This document shows, one piece after another, positions 44,252 through 54,361 of a stretch of 64,000 nt of DNA. The position numbers and the translations under genes were made by a program. Source of the DNA: Palaemon carinicauda (taxonomy: Eukaryota; Arthropoda; Malacostraca; Decapoda; Palaemonidae); assembly GCF_036898095.1 (NCBI RefSeq), contig NC_090739.1, positions 59,858,301-59,922,300 of the forward strand, in the 5' to 3' direction. Position 1 is the first letter of the stretch. Every line of letters begins with the position of its first letter. The notes under the pieces are model-generated. The model worked only from the letters and a program-made list of their open reading frames with translations, was not told where the DNA came from and did not search any database.

Positions 44252-44665
44252 CGGATTTTGAGCGAAGCGATGAATCTATTTTTGGGTGAGATGGCCATGT
44301 CATCCTGATGGAAGGTTCCTTCAGTAGCTTCCTTTGGATATATATAATTACTATAATATTCCCAGATAATTAAACTAAAGGTTTTCACAGAATTCTAACT
44401 TCTGGAGCGAGTACTCTAAGGGTTATCCCTTTAGAATATCGTATATCAACAGGGGACGCATGCATTAACACGTCACATGGCCATCTGCACCCCACCTAGC
44501 GTTTACACTTCGTCACTGTTACAATACTCGCAACGTAAACAAACTGGTGCCATACTTATGTGACGTCACGTCCGCCCTCACCATTCCGTTCTAGCTCACT
44601 ACCAGCCTCCGTGATACAATATGAAAGGGAGGGGCCTAGCAGGCTGAACTGGAACAATTGGGCGG
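44252..44665 (-). repeat. Right ITR of D7
   Basis: The outer end CGGATTTTGAGCGAAGCGAT is followed by the inverted copy of the left ITR at 60656-60958 (AGGGTTATCCCTTTAGAATA; CATGCATTAACACGTCACAT). Confidence 0.86.
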
Positions 44666-44762
44666 GTCCATCAGGACGACATGGCCATCTCACCCAAAAA
44701 TAGATTTTTCACTTCGCTCAAAATCCATTTTTTGGGCTCAAGCCATGTCGTCCTGATGGAAG
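44666..44762 (-). repeat. ICR of D7
   Basis: Same palindromic structure as D4 to D6, with the right-end complement TTTTTCACTTCGCTCAAAAT followed by CCATTTTTTGGGCTCAAGCC. Confidence 0.85.
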
Positions 44763-44855
44763 TGTACTAGATAATTAACGTATCGTAGATTTGGTCCCAA
44801 TGCAAGTGCCTGGTACTCCGAATAAACATTCCCGTGGTCTGGTGGCCAAAGAGAC
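44763..44855 (-). other. 3' UTR of D7, distal part
   Basis: Non-coding and homologous to the other 3' UTRs (CTAGATAATTAACGTATCGT versus CCAGAGAATTAGTGTATCGT in D4). It ends in GAGAC, the target duplication of the BEL insertion. Confidence 0.7.
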
Positions 44856-45657
44856 TGTGGCAAAATTTCACCGGTTTACTAAATGGCCCGATGTACTGGG
44901 CGGGTCACAAGGCCTTAAGGGCTAGCCTCTCAAAACCATTCGGGGAATTAAGTAGAATACGGCTATATTTTAACAAATTTATTATAAAGATAATCATCTA
45001 ATACGAGAGAAATACAAAAAATAAACTTTTACTTGACATACAAAGAGACACTTGACTTAATGAACATGTGTGTTACTGAAAAAAAACTATGTCCGCTCCG
45101 GACTCAAAATTAAGCAAAAGTAATTAAACATTTAGTAAGTTACCTCGATAAACGCCTTACCGAGACCTTTTTACGTATTTTACAAAACAACTCTGATCCC
45201 CTGGCACAAGGATCGATGAAATATTTACAGATACAAATTTTACACAACTCTAGCAAAACCTATATGGAAACCGACCTGGGTACACTAGGGGGGGGAGAGA
45301 GAACAATTAAGGACTTACTGTGGTTGGGGACGTCGGATCAAAGAGGCAGAGCTGGCCTCTGCAACCCCCAACGTCACCTTTTTCCCGCATTTTTTCCTGA
45401 ACCTAAATTTCTAGATTGGATTTTTTTATCATGTTACAATAAAATGACATTATATTTCTTAATCTTAAATCACAAGTGGTCGATTTCTTTAGTCTCAGCG
45501 CCTCCCCTACCAGGCGGTTTCTCTTTTGGTTCTAAAACATTCTCGTCTTGAACCACATTCATTCGCCCGCGAGTTCTCTCCTCTCCCTCCAATTTGACGC
45601 AACGTAGGTGGAATCATATGGCGGGAATTTCGATTGATCAGTTTGAAATTCCCGACA
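44856..45657 (-). repeat. 3' LTR of the BEL element
   Basis: Near-identical to 52209-53008. Examples of differences: AAATGGCCCG versus AAATTGCCCG and GTTACCTCG versus GTTATCTCG. Short ORFs inside it (near 45216-45551) occur in both LTRs, differ by an indel and are not genes. Confidence 0.93.
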
Positions 45658-45670
45658 TCCTCCACACCCC
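45658..45670 (-). other. Polypurine tract of the BEL element
   Basis: On the - strand GGGGTGTGGAGGA immediately precedes the 3' LTR, the expected plus-strand primer. Confidence 0.75.
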
Positions 45671-46630
45671 AAAATAAGGAGCGATGAAACGTCGGTCAAT
45701 TGGACAAGGCTGGACTCGGGGTGGGGGGAGGGACTTACTCCGAGACCCTGTTAGGCTCACTGCGTAGCGCTCCGCAACGACTCGAACAGAGTACGCATAA
45801 TGTACAACACACAGCAATGTTACCCCGGGGCAATAACCACAATCAATAATCTACATGTAGCTATACAACAGTTCAAATTAGGCAATGGGCCTAGCAATTG
45901 AAATGTACTCGTGTATAATACACATAAGGAACAGCAGAAATTAGTGGTAATGTACACATACATATTACAGAATTCAAATGGCAAAGCAAGTAGGCAATGG
46001 GCCTAAAACAAACCAAAAATAACAATGGGAATGCATGCATGACAATTCGAATGCAAAGGCAATTAGGCAATGGGCCTAAGACAATCAGAAAATGGCAAAA
46101 AATAGCAATGGAAATGCATACATGACAATTCGAATGCAAAGGCAATTAGGCAATGGGACTAAGACAATCAGAAAATGGCAAAAAATAGCAATGGAAATGC
46201 ATACATGACAATTCAAATGCAAAGGCAATTAGGCAATGGGCCTAAGACAATCAGAAAATGGCAAAAAATAGCAATGGAAATGCATACATGACAATTCAAA
46301 TGCAAAGGCAATTAGGCAATGGGCCTAAGACAATCAGAAAATAGCAACTGAAACGTATTCACACAATACCAAGTTCAGTTTGCCTTTACTCACATTAATC
46401 GATACTTATATAGCGCTGCTACATACAAGCTATTACTTGACGGAGTACAAGAGGGAGGGGCTGGTTCTGTGCAACGCTCGGTCTGTACGCACGAGAGACC
46501 ATCCCGTCCTCGTTCTCCACGCCCTACGCACTTCCAACTTCCGCAGATTCATGCACACCTCACAAACTCCACCCTCCCTTCCTTCCAGATAAGACACTCC
46601 CCTTTTTCACTCATTTTTTACAGCTACGTT
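45671..46630 (-). other. 3' untranslated part of the BEL element
   Basis: Non-coding between the integrase stop and the polypurine tract, with an 83-bp tandem array in its middle. Confidence 0.7.
45985..46350 (-). repeat. 83-bp tandem repeat array in the BEL 3' region
   Basis: About four units with an exact 83-bp period (GGCAATTAGGCAATGGG at 46058, 46141, 46224 and 46307), the inner units almost identical. Each holds AATGGCAAAAAATAGCAATG. The first unit is diverged. Confidence 0.9.
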
Positions 46631-48374
46631 TTATATATCGTCACCTTTCAGCAGACAGTCCATCAGTTCTCGCTGTTTCGCGGCAGCCCTTCTCAATGGG
46701 CGTGCAGAACGTCCTTGTGCGTTCGTCTCCTCTGATTCAGTTTCATTTTCACTTCTCTCACTAACTGCATGGTTCTCACCTTTCTCGTCGTTGTCGTCCG
46801 TTCCTGTGGCTGGTTGTTGAGTTGTCGTAGCTGGTGCCATATCCTGGTCATCCCCAGACGTCTCCACTATCCCTGGCATTCCTGCTGTCGAACTGTACGC
46901 GCCCTCTTCACCGTCATCGGCGTCGTCGTCTTCTCCTCCATCGTCATCCTCAGAGGGGGCTATTTCTAGGGGAACTAGGTGGCTGACAGCTCGCAGCAAC
47001 TCGACACCCTCGAACAACACTTTAGCTGAATGCACGACTCCGTCGTCGTCAGGATACGTTTCCACGACACGTCCAAGAGGCCATGTAGCTCTTTTCTTAT
47101 TTTCTTGTTTAACTAGCACGATGTCTCCGGGGTGCAGCTTGGGGGGTTCCCCGGACCGACAGTCGTGCCGGGCTCTCAAGGCACTCAAGTATTCCCTTCT
47201 CCATCGTTCTCGGAAGGCCTTCAATGAATCTGTCAGTCTTATGTAACGATCGCGTAGCTTCCGAGAGGTGAAGGTTGCGTTGAGATGGTCGTCCGGCAAG
47301 ATTGGTGCCATGAGGTGGACTTGGTGTCCTCTTAGCAAATGGGAGGGGGTGAGGACTTCATCCTCGCGCTCGTCACCGCTGTACATAAGCGGCCAATTGT
47401 TCACCACTGCTTCTGCTTCTTTCACGAGGGTTAGCACGTGGGCGTCCGGCAGGTACTTCTTTCCGAGGGCTATCTGGAGGGTCCGTTTCGTTACTCCTAT
47501 CAAACGCTCGAAGAACCCACCTTTCCAAGGTGCATGGGGCGTCTGAAACTGCCACTTTATGCCAGTTTTTCTCAAGAACTGCTGGACTTCATCTTCTTCG
47601 TAAAATCCCTGAAGGAGGTGGCTGGCAGCCTTGAAGGTTTGATGGTTATCGGACATGATGAGCTGCGGGGCACCATGGGTGACACTAAATCGTCTTAGTG
47701 CTAACACGAATTCTTCTGCTTCCAAAGAGGGACAAAAGTCAAGGTACACGGCTCTGCTAGCCATGCAAGTTATGATGAGTATGTATCCTGGCCGCGTTTC
47801 GGTCTGTATGGCTGCTGTGTGGTCCACTCCGACCGCTGTGAAGGGTTTTGTGAGGGTGATCCTTTCCTTTGGCAGGGGGGGGGGTGGTGGTGGCTGTTTC
47901 GTGAGAGGTTGGAAGGCTAGCTTGCATTCGGGGCATTGCCGCACGGTTCGCTTCGCTATGGAACGTAGACCCGCCACCCAACATTTCTGTCGAAAGATAC
48001 CTATTAGAGTATTCACCCCACAATGCAAATGTAATTGATGTAAATAATTTAAATACATCCTAACTAAATGCCCTTTGGCTGGCAAGAGAATTAACTGATC
48101 AGTTTCTCCTACGTGGGACACTCGTTCCCTGGTGCAGATGAGATTATCTACTAAGACTAGATTCAATTGTCTGACAAAATTAGCAACTTCACGAAGGGGT
48201 CTGACTCCGCCCTCTAAGTAGGCATAAATGGTAGGCAAATAATGTTTTTGCTCTAATTGGACAACAATACTGAACGGATGCCGTTCTATCCTTGTAAACT
48301 TTAAAATTAGTCTGACTACTCTCAACAAGAATTGGAACCCTACTTCCCTTTTCAGGATGTCCCAAATCTCGCCT
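46631..48374 (-). pseudogene. BEL integrase part of pol (shifted frame)
   Basis: Inserts the element DNA into the genome. The N-terminal zinc finger shows H-x4-H (HQLHLHC) and CPEC. The catalytic core has Asp in VGVDHTA, Asp in MSDNHQTF and Glu in GGFFERLIG, so the D,D,E triad is present. The C-terminal domain (GDIVLVKQENKKRATWPLGR) and an acidic tail follow. The frame is one base off from the upstream part because of a run of eight G at 48375-48382. It has no start of its own. Confidence 0.9.
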
Positions 48375-49028
48375 GGGGGGGGTAGGACACATCTCCTCCC
48401 TTAACTCCTGTACCGCCGCTACTACGTGAGTTTGATGTAGTGGATCTTCCTCCTTGCAAGGAACAGGCTTTCCCGTGGTCCTGAGGAATTCTGGACCGTT
48501 CCTCCACAGGGAGTTAACTTGCAATTGTCGAGTCGTTGCACCTCTGGATAGGATATCGGCAGGGTTCTGATGACTAGGGACATGGTTCAGACTGAAGCTA
48601 CAAACCTGCTGAATAAAAACAATCTCCGCCACTCTGTTAGAAACAAACACATTTTTATGAGACCTGGCATCGGGAGATGCTACCCATGCCAACGTTACCT
48701 TGCTGTCAGTCCACATTACTATTTCCCGTGGCTCGATCAGTTCCTTGAGTGTTCTTGCTAGTCTGCTGCCTAACAACAAGGCCAGTAGCTCTAGCTTGGG
48801 GATCGTCAGTTTGCTCATCCCTTTCGGCGTGATCCTCATTTTGCTTGTAACCAAACTTACCCGTTTGCAATCGTCCCTGGTATATGCCACTGCTCCATAT
48901 GCCTTACTGCTGGCATCGGTGAACACATGGAGTTCTAAACCCCTTTTTCCTATCGATCTTTGAAAGGTGATGTCGCTCACCTCTTTCAAATCATTCAACA
49001 ATTCACTTGCCTGTTTAGCCTTTTCTTC
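48375..49028 (-). pseudogene. BEL RNase H part of pol (after an in-frame stop)
   Basis: Continues the frame of the upstream ORF after TGA at 49029-49031. RNase H catalytic positions are visible: HVFTDASSKAYGAVAY (Asp), IPKLELLALLLG (Glu), MWTDSKVTLAWV (Asp) and HVPSHQNPADILSRG (His/Asp). It leaves the frame at the homopolymer near 48375 (reading on would give a stop near 48189). Confidence 0.88.
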
Positions 49029-51983
49029 TCATAACACGTCATCCCAACCTACATTATCCTCCCATAGTTGTTGGAGGAAAAGTTTTCCCTTTACAAATAA
49101 TGGGCTTATCAAACCTATCGGATCGTAAATGGAGACTAACAGAGAAAGTACCCTACGCTTCGTAGGCACCCATCCCTCCCCCAACTCACAGATCTTCTTA
49201 CTTTCTTTCACGCACAATCTGTCCACGTCCCGGGCCCATCGCAGCCCGAGCACGTTCACACTCACAGGCTCACTCCACTGTTTCTCGCTATCGAAGGCCA
49301 AGTGATTGCTTGCCCACCCTTCCAAGGGCATACCCGCCCCTTTTAAGATGTTATTAACAGACTCATGCTCTTGCCTCATATGTTCTAAATCCTCAAATGT
49401 GGCCAGATAGTCATCGACATAAAAAAATTTTACTAAATCTGGCCGGCCTTCCTCTTTAAAATGACAATTTAATATCTGTTGTAGCAAAAATGGACTAGCT
49501 GTGATGCCGAACACCACGACTCTAAAGGCGAAGGTAAGCGCTCGACCAGCTGCCTCGCGCCACAGAAATCGTGTGTATTTGGCATCACGAGGATCTAACA
49601 AAACACGATGGAATGCTTTACTTATGTCGGCTAACATGGCATATCGGTTCAACCTAAACCTTATGATTAAACTATATGCTACCTCTACCAAATTGGGCCC
49701 AGGTAAGAGACATTCATTCAATGACTTACAACCCTTTGACTTTGCCGAGGCATTGAACACGATTCTAAGGGGGGTGGTACGGCTGTCTTTCTTAACTCCA
49801 AAGTGCGGCATGTAATAACCTTCCGCTATGGGATTTTTCACCTCAGATATAAAACCTGCTTCGATATATTTATCTATCACTCCCTGATATTGTTCAAAAT
49901 ATTTCCTATCCTTTCTGAATTTGGTCTGCAATGACTCTAACTGCGCCACAGCGTTACGATAATTTGTTTCTGGCCTAGCATCCGACCTGAATGGTAGGCT
50001 AACCTGATATCCCTCAGGTTTTCTCACAACGCTTTGCGATACCTTTCGCACGGCCTTGGCCTCGCGAACAGTGTATTGCTCAGATGGGGCGATGCCAACA
50101 CGGTCTAATCGCCACCACTCATCTACATCATACAGATATGGCTCGTTCGTGATTCTGCACACTCTCAACGTTCTTACTTGTTCGACCTTTTCCCCTTGGA
50201 ACAGCCACTGTGGCACCTTCCCGTACGGGGACATACCATTATGCGTCAAGAAGAGATTTATCCCATCTATTTTTTCAACACCTATAATAAAATAGCTAAA
50301 ATAATCAGCCCCAACTAATATGTGTACGTTCTTCATGGTATCTGATTGGTTTGCTGGATCGGCTAACGTGACTCCATTGCTCAACAGATGCTGTCTGACC
50401 TTTACATAACCCGCGTTATGTATCGGGACGTCCACGTGTTCGTGTGCCACTAACTTCATACGCACGATTCTTTTCCCCATTTCAACCCTGCAACTTACTA
50501 CATCGTATTGTCCGCTTATTTCCTGGAAACCAAACGGAGCTATATTTAAGGATACACGTCCTACCACCGGTAGGCCTAATTGACGGGCAATTTTTGCTGA
50601 GATGAAGCTCCTCTGGCTTCCTGAGTCGAGGAATAGGCGGACTCGCTTACTACCTTGCCTTAGTTGGATACCTGCCATGGCTGTTGGCAAGATAGTGCAT
50701 GGGAGGTCCACATCAGACCTTTGCGCAATCTTTGCGCTTGTGCATGGTTTAGCCTCTACTTTAGTCTGGGGTGGTCGGGGGAAACTTTCGGGCTGCTGAG
50801 ACGTCGCATTCACTATGGGGCGGGACGTCGTTATTTGACTATTACTATGACTAGTGATCGATTGCGGTCTACCCGCATCACAAATTGCAGTGTGGTGCTT
50901 AGCATTACAATTTCTACAAGAATTTGAAACGGGACATTTATCGCTACGATGGCCTGATTTCGTACAATTAAAACAAAGACCCCTTTTCAGCAAAATGCGA
51001 CGTCTAGCAGCTACGTCAGTCACTTGGCGACATCCGTGAGGCGGGTGCCGTTCGCTACAAAATGGGCAGGAATTATTGTGGATGGGATGGGTTTTCGGTC
51101 TTACACTACTGTCTGGTCTTTTGTCACTCTCAAGACTGTCGCCTCTCTGCAACGCATCGTCTTCTAGCATTCTCACAATAAAGTCTATTGCCTCAAAAAA
51201 CTCGTCCAACGTATAGTCACATTTTCTCAAATGCTCGACCACTTTGCGGTAGAGCTTTCCCTCTGACAGTTTTTGATTAATGAGGCTCATGACCATGCCC
51301 TGGCCTATGTCATTGGTACTCATTCTTTTGATTTGTTCAATTATGATGGTCAACTCAAAACGGAACCTTTTGAGTTCTACTGGGTTTAGTGACGGCACAA
51401 AGATGTTGGCTAATTTACGGTGCAGAATCACGAGTGTCTGGTGCACGTTGCCATATTGCTTATCTAATAGGTCTAATGCTACACTATAGTTCGCGGCGGT
51501 TACACTTAGAGATTTGATGATTATAAGTGGCTCTTTGCCCAACGTCCCCAATAAATAAGTAAATTCAGACACTTCGTCTAAATCCGCTCTTCGATCCACG
51601 TGGATTGTGAAGAGCTCACGGTACGATGCGTACTCTTGCACTTCCCCTTCAAACGTGGGGAGAGGCAGCGGCTTCAACCTGGGGAGGGCAACATTCCCCG
51701 TTGAAGTGCTTTTCATTTTGTCTATCCTATTATACAGTAGGGTAGAAGCGCGTGTAGCTTCACCTAATGTGTACCTGATTCGGGCTTCAGTACTAGACTC
51801 TAGTTTCACACACTGGCTTTTGTATAGCTCTCTTAACTGTCGGACCTCTACCTGTAACTCCGTTACCAAATTCTGGTAAACGGACTCAGAGTAGGTCTCT
51901 AATAGAGCCCTTTGCATTTCGCTCAGTAAGTCGTTTATTAGGCCCATCGACACCTCGATGTGTACGATCGTGGCCACCGCCAT
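49029..51983 (-). CDS. BEL gag-protease-RT polyprotein (984 codons, ends at premature TGA)
   Basis: Starts with ATG at 51983 (AAGATGG context). A gag region with LPLPTFEGEVQEYASYRELF (DUF1759-like) comes first. Two zinc knuckles follow near residue 340 (CFNCTKSGHRSDKC, CRNCNAKHHTAIC), then an aspartic protease with LFLDSGSQRSFIS near 453, and RT with LADISKAFHRVLLD near 788 and FYVDDYLATF near 856. The TGA at 49029 follows WDDVL and interrupts the connection to RNase H; in family members this polyprotein is normally continuous. With this stop and the later frameshift the copy is probably not autonomous. Confidence 0.92.
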   Translation of the reverse strand: MAVATIVHIEVSMGLINDLLSEMQRALLETYSESVYQNLVTELQVEVRQLRELYKSQCVKLESSTEARIRYTLGEATRASTLLYNRIDKMKSTSTGNVALPRLKPLPLPTFEGEVQEYASYRELFTIHVDRRADLDEVSEFTYLLGTLGKEPLIIIKSLSVTAANYSVALDLLDKQYGNVHQTLVILHRKLANIFVPSLNPVELKRFRFELTIIIEQIKRMSTNDIGQGMVMSLINQKLSEGKLYRKVVEHLRKCDYTLDEFFEAIDFIVRMLEDDALQRGDSLESDKRPDSSVRPKTHPIHNNSCPFCSERHPPHGCRQVTDVAARRRILLKRGLCFNCTKSGHRSDKCPVSNSCRNCNAKHHTAICDAGRPQSITSHSNSQITTSRPIVNATSQQPESFPRPPQTKVEAKPCTSAKIAQRSDVDLPCTILPTAMAGIQLRQGSKRVRLFLDSGSQRSFISAKIARQLGLPVVGRVSLNIAPFGFQEISGQYDVVSCRVEMGKRIVRMKLVAHEHVDVPIHNAGYVKVRQHLLSNGVTLADPANQSDTMKNVHILVGADYFSYFIIGVEKIDGINLFLTHNGMSPYGKVPQWLFQGEKVEQVRTLRVCRITNEPYLYDVDEWWRLDRVGIAPSEQYTVREAKAVRKVSQSVVRKPEGYQVSLPFRSDARPETNYRNAVAQLESLQTKFRKDRKYFEQYQGVIDKYIEAGFISEVKNPIAEGYYMPHFGVKKDSRTTPLRIVFNASAKSKGCKSLNECLLPGPNLVEVAYSLIIRFRLNRYAMLADISKAFHRVLLDPRDAKYTRFLWREAAGRALTFAFRVVVFGITASPFLLQQILNCHFKEEGRPDLVKFFYVDDYLATFEDLEHMRQEHESVNNILKGAGMPLEGWASNHLAFDSEKQWSEPVSVNVLGLRWARDVDRLCVKESKKICELGEGWVPTKRRVLSLLVSIYDPIGLISPLFVKGKLFLQQLWEDNVGWDDVL

Positions 51984-52188
51984 CTTAATTAACTTTACTT
52001 TACGTTTGGGGGGGGGTTGGCAAAGCGAGGAAAGAAAGGTAATTTTACGTTAGGAAGGGACTCAAAGAAACTGACCCACGTGGGCGATCGCACATCGGGA
52101 CGTAGACGACCTTTAATTGTTACTTCTCTCCCACCCTCAATAGCTCATATTCTAATTTAGTCCTGTCCGGCTCTGGGAAGCGCTTGTG
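51984..52188 (-). other. Leader of the BEL element
   Basis: Short non-coding segment between the primer-binding site and the ATG at 51983, with a G8 run on the + strand at about 52010. Confidence 0.7.
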
Positions 52189-52206
52189 ATCCGGTTCGAA
52201 GGACCA
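52189..52206 (-). other. Primer-binding site of the BEL element
   Basis: On the - strand TGGTCCTTCGAACCGGAT begins two bases after the 5' LTR. It is complementary to a tRNA 3' end reading ATCCGGTTCGAAGGACCA. From memory, that is one base from the 3' end of arthropod tRNA-Tyr. Confidence 0.8.
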
Positions 52207-52208
52207 AA

Positions 52209-53008
52209 TGTGGCGAAATTTCACCGGTTTACTAAATTGCCCGATGTACTGGGCGGGTCACAAGGCCTTAAGGGCTAGCCTCTCAAAACCATTCGGGAAT
52301 TAAGTAGAATACGGCTATATTTTAACAAATTTATTATAAAAATAATCATCTAATACGAGAGAAATACAAAAAATAAACCTTTACTTGACATACAAAGAGA
52401 CATTTGACTTAATGAACATGTGCGTTACTGAAAAAAAACTATGTCCGCTCCGGACTCAAAATTAAGCAAAAGTAATTAAACATTTAGTAAGTTATCTCGA
52501 TAAACGCCTTACCGAGACCTTTTTACGTATTTTACAAAACAACTCTGATCCCCTGGCACAAGGATCGATGAAATATTTACAGATACAAATTTTACACAAC
52601 TCTAGCAAAACCTATATGGAAACCGACCTGGGTACACTAGGGGGGGAGAGAGAACAATTAAGGACTTACTGTGGTTGGGGACGTCGGATCAAAGAGGCAG
52701 AGCTGGCCTCTGCAACCCCCAACGTCACCTTTTTCCCGCATTTTTTCCTGAACCTAAATTTCTAGATTGGATTTTTTTATCATGTTACAATAAAATGACA
52801 TTATATTTCTTAATCTTAAATCACAAGTGGTCGATTTCTTTAGTCTCAGCGCCTCCCCTACCAGGCGGTTTCTCTTTTGGTTCTAAAACATTCTCGTCTT
52901 GAACCATATTCATTCGCCCGCGAGTTCTCTCCTCTCCCTCCAATTTGACGCAACGTAGGTGGAGTCATATGGCGGGAATTTCGATTGATCAGTTCGAAAT
53001 TCCCGACA
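52209..53008 (-). repeat. 5' LTR of the BEL element
   Basis: 800 bp, TGTGGCGAAATTTC at its + strand left end and CGAAATTCCCGACA at its right end. It would contain the promoter, but no TATA box could be assigned. Confidence 0.92.
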
Positions 53009-53654
53009 GAGACCGTGACATCTCCATTAAATGTCACTACCAGAGGCATTACAATGACCTGGCGTCCCGCCCCCCTGGCGAGGAAGGTCCTAGTAGGACA
53101 AGAGGAACATCTCGAAGTAATCTGACGAGGAAAGACTCACCTGGATAAGAAATCATGCCGGTCTCAAGACAGATCAGAAGGGTAAATATTTGTGTAGCAA
53201 CAAATTTATGCCATTAGGTGAGTACATATAAGATAGTAGGTATACTAATCATAATAACTCTAGAGTAGGTTCAGTAAAACAAGAACAGCAATATATTTTC
53301 ATATAAAAATAGGAGCGAAAGAGACGCATGTGGTAAATAGAATAGATATTTTATTTGAAATTGCATGGAAATATGAAAATTTATGTACAATAATAAAATA
53401 CAATAATAGACATAGATATGGTAAAAGATGGTGATGCAGAATCTGAAAGGGAAACAATCTTTTCTGTAATCACTAGTTCCTGAGGAACGTCAGTCATTTA
53501 AATCAAAATACACTTCATGTCCGAGAACATGTGGCACACGTGTACGAATCTATGTCATTTCACCTTGGTAAAGGAGAGTCCATTAGTGACACCAAGTGTC
53601 CCTTGAAATCACTATGTATCGCACTAGGGTCAACACAGGCACCCGTTTGAGTTA
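53009..53654 (-). other. 3' UTR of D7, proximal part
   Basis: Begins with the second GAGAC duplication and continues CGTGACATCTCC, exactly as in the uninterrupted D4 copy at 18019. It is interrupted again at 53655. Confidence 0.75.
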
Positions 53655-54321
53655 GGCTCCACTTTCAAGGGGTGCCAATCGTAAAAAATATTTCCCAAAA
53701 ATACACTAATCAAGACACGCTAATAAAATTATCAGGCATTATTAGCACTATAATAAGGCATATCCTCTGTAAGTTTTATCATCCTACAGGGAAAATAAAG
53801 GATTTTATGAATAAAAATGTGAAAATCGGAAATGTTATTTGATGACCTGTGAGAAACTACTGTCTTGAATTGAAATTCAGTCTGTAGGCATGTTTGTTTA
53901 TTCACATGGAACATGCACACAAAGTTTTATCAAAATCGAACAGTAAATAAGCACACAGCAAGAAAAAAACGAGCAATAACCCAAGCCGATGATGGAGCGA
54001 AACCTAGAAATAAATACCCACCAAAAATTAAAATCTCGATTTAGGGACATAACCTTCTGTGTTTTTGTAGGTATTATGTCACTTGATAGCCTAAAACATC
54101 TAAATATTATATTACTTAAGGCAGAAGAGCAGGACAAGCAAAGAAATACACCCCTCTCCCGATAAAAAACCGAGAAAAAGCGATTTTTTTCTGATGCATA
54201 ACCTAACCTAACCTAACCTACCCTTCCCAACCTAACCTAACCTAACCTAACCTTCCCAACATAACCTAACCTAACCTAACCATCCCAACCTAACCTAACC
54301 TAGCCCCTACAAGGTGGAACC
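53655..54321. mobile_element. TA-flanked inverted-repeat element carrying CCTAA repeats
   Basis: 667 bp with imperfect terminal inverted repeats (GGCTCCACTTTCAAGGGG at the left; GGTTCCACCTTGTAGGGG read inward from the right) and TA on both sides (53653-53654 and 54322-54323), as for mariner-like or other TA-targeting MITEs. DIRS 3' UTR sequence (GAGTTA...GTCCCGAA) continues on both sides. It has no transposase. The interior is A/T-rich except for the CCTAA block at its right end. Confidence 0.75.
54196..54303. repeat. Telomere-like (CCTAA)n minisatellite inside the inverted-repeat element
   Basis: Runs of three to five AACCT units are separated by CTTCCCAA, CATAA or CATCCCAA, forming a higher-order period of roughly 34 bp. 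TTAGG on the opposite strand is the typical arthropod telomere repeat. Its location inside a transposon argues against a true telomere. Confidence 0.9.
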
Positions 54322-54361
54322 TACCCTTAAAGTCCCGAAAAACTCACTGTCCTACGCAGCA

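Larger units (their letters stand above)
44856..53008 (-). mobile_element. BEL/Pao-type LTR retrotransposon (8153 bp)
   Basis: A complete element with 802- and 800-bp LTRs that start TGTGGC and end CCCGACA on the + strand, flanked by the 5-bp duplication GAGAC (44851-44855 and 53009-53013). Order on the - strand: 5' LTR, primer-binding site, gag-pol polyprotein (gag, zinc knuckles, protease, RT, RNase H, integrase), 3' tandem repeats, polypurine tract, 3' LTR. Roughly a dozen differences between the LTRs are visible by eye, so insertion is old enough for about 1-2% divergence. Confidence 0.93.

Noticed and set aside
45216..45551. ORF of 111 codons inside the BEL 3' LTR, with a shifted counterpart at 52568-52902
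   Set aside because: The two LTR copies differ by a one-base indel in a G-run that breaks the frame, there is no domain, and LTRs of this family do not code.
45985..46350. CRISPR-like regular repeats
   Set aside because: The 83-bp units are contiguous with no variable spacers, in a eukaryotic retrotransposon.
53898..54137. Cys-rich 79-codon ORF in the TA-flanked element as a transposase remnant
   Set aside because: No transposase motif (DDE/D, helix-turn-helix) can be seen, and it is too short to judge.
54196..54303. A true or healed telomere end
   Set aside because: The repeats are interrupted and lie inside an inverted-repeat element with DIRS sequence on both sides.
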